Positions 63,376 to 64,000 of a stretch of DNA of 64,000 nt are shown here, one piece after another (within the stretch, counting starts at the first letter, position 1; each line of letters begins with the position of its first letter). The stretch is from Methylocapsa sp. S129 (GTDB lineage: Bacteria; Pseudomonadota; Alphaproteobacteria; Rhizobiales; Beijerinckiaceae). The translations under genes and the position numbers were made by a program. The stretch is taken from the NCBI RefSeq assembly GCF_009765995.1, contig NZ_LMUI01000029.1, positions 33,065 to 97,064 of the forward strand. The letters are read 5' to 3'. The notes under the pieces are model-generated. The model made no database searches. It was not told where the DNA came from and was given only the letters and a program-made list of their open reading frames with translations.

Positions 63376-64000
63376 GGAGAGGATATCAGCTCGCCGACGA
63401 CGATGATCCTTACGGCCCGGGCACCGACCTCGTCTTATCTCTTTTCGCAATGGCGATCCTGATTGTCGGCCTCGTTGGCACCGGTGACGCCATTCAGAGC
63501 GGAAGTGATGCTGGCCGGATCGGCCAGGCGCCGACAAATACAAATATCCCAGATCGTGATCTGCTAGCGGCGAACCAACGCAATCAAGAGTTGCTGTCTC
63601 GAATAACAGCGCTTCAGAATGAAGTTCGCGACTTAGGTCGGCGCGGGCCGCCCCCTCCAAATCTCTCGCCACAGAACCCAACAGCCGACAACGTTCTGAC
63701 ACAAGACCCTGCGCAGAAGGCGTATGAAGAGTTCTTGAATTGCACTGCGGGTCAAAGCGGCTGTCCAGCTAAGGCGTGTGCTCAGACCTATCTCACATCT
63801 TTCCCGAGCGGCCAACACGCGGTCGAAGTCAACAAGGACGAAGAAGGGGCTGAAAAAGTTTGTCAGGTTGAAAATCTGGCGAAAACGGCCGCCGAGGATT
63901 TCTCTTCGTTCCAGGGATGCATGGCCCAACTCTCCGTTTGCGACCAGCATCTTTGCGTCGAGCGTTTTCAAGCGAGATTAGCGATTGAGCCATACGTTTC
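63372..64000 (+). CDS. MotB/ZorB-like partner of the channel protein (partial, runs off right edge)
   Basis: Starts at GTG 63372 overlapping the upstream stop (GTGA). The first about 210 residues are visible. A short N-terminal segment with DPYGPGTDLVLSLFAMAILI holds one membrane helix at about 20-38, preceded by D19, at the place of the proton-carrying Asp of MotB/ZorB. After the helix comes a linker with coiled-coil (LLAANQRNQELLSRITALQN), a Pro-rich stretch, then a Cys-rich region (NCTAGQSGCPAKACAQTYL). The periplasmic OmpA-like domain expected of MotB/ZorB has not been reached by the edge. Confidence 0.7.
   Translation, partial: MRRGYQLADDDDPYGPGTDLVLSLFAMAILIVGLVGTGDAIQSGSDAGRIGQAPTNTNIPDRDLLAANQRNQELLSRITALQNEVRDLGRRGPPPPNLSPQNPTADNVLTQDPAQKAYEEFLNCTAGQSGCPAKACAQTYLTSFPSGQHAVEVNKDEEGAEKVCQVENLAKTAAEDFSSFQGCMAQLSVCDQHLCVERFQARLAIEPYV

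Noticed and set aside
61957-64000. Canonical Zorya system
   Set aside because: The AB pair is similar in plan, but upstream genes are not ZorC/D/E/F/G and the A protein has an extra C-terminal membrane helix. The B protein is cut by the edge.

Overview
The window looks like part of a large plasmid or chromid of an alphaproteobacterium, probably Hyphomicrobiales. A complete repABC cassette (repA 370-1581, repB 1661-2650, repC 2806-4035, with the counter-transcribed RNA between repB and repC) is restricted in practice to that class. It is accompanied by genes that travel with such replicons: a tyrosine recombinase, a DUF1612/HTH protein, a DUF1403 protein and a plasmid ScpB. Genus cannot be fixed from sequence reading alone. 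No rRNA, intact tRNA or CRISPR array was seen.

Layout. 1-8.7 kb: replication, partition and recombinase genes. 9.1-12.2 kb: an AbiE-type toxin-antitoxin pair and an ApeA-like HEPN protein. 12.3-21.8 kb: a minus-strand nitrate assimilation block (nasT, nasS, nitrate transporter, globin, nirB, nirD, nasA) with a strong hairpin in front of nasT. 21.9-25.7 kb: a cytochrome b561/sulfite-oxidase-fold fusion, DUF1403 and ScpB. 25.9-28.6 kb: a frameshifted TIR gene and a second AbiE pair preceded by two near-identical 25-bp operators. 29-50.5 kb: a defence-like island containing seven intact TIR or TIR-like genes, three of them TIR-membrane helix-WD40 receptors, with a split membrane patatin phospholipase, a SLOG protein, an Nmad2 protein, a MazG-like pyrophosphohydrolase and a uracil-DNA-glycosylase-like protein. 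50.6-54.2 kb: a scar with a decayed nuclease-like gene, a dead ISKra4-type insertion sequence with 22-bp terminal repeats and an IS5 fragment. 54.3-64 kb: six tightly overlapping plus-strand genes, including a trypsin fused to an FGE-like domain, a large protein with a degenerate P-loop-like segment, a protein with SPFH-like repeats, and a MotA/ZorA-like and MotB/ZorB-like pair. The last gene runs off the window.

How it fits together. The nitrate genes form one pathway: NarK imports nitrate, NasA reduces it to nitrite, NirBD reduces nitrite to ammonium, the globin may handle nitric oxide, and NasS/NasT sense nitrate and control transcript elongation. The TIR island reads as a signalling array: every TIR keeps the Trp-x2/3-Glu motif expected of NAD-cleaving TIRs, the SLOG protein could bind a nucleotide product, and the patatin could be a membrane-damaging effector. 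In the three receptors an Arg-rich stretch precedes the only membrane helix and the propeller ends in a Cys pair, which suggests an external propeller and a cytosolic TIR. The right-hand six-gene operon looks like a proton-channel-driven system related to Zorya in its AB pair but with different partners. All defence roles here are inference from domain content and neighbourhood.
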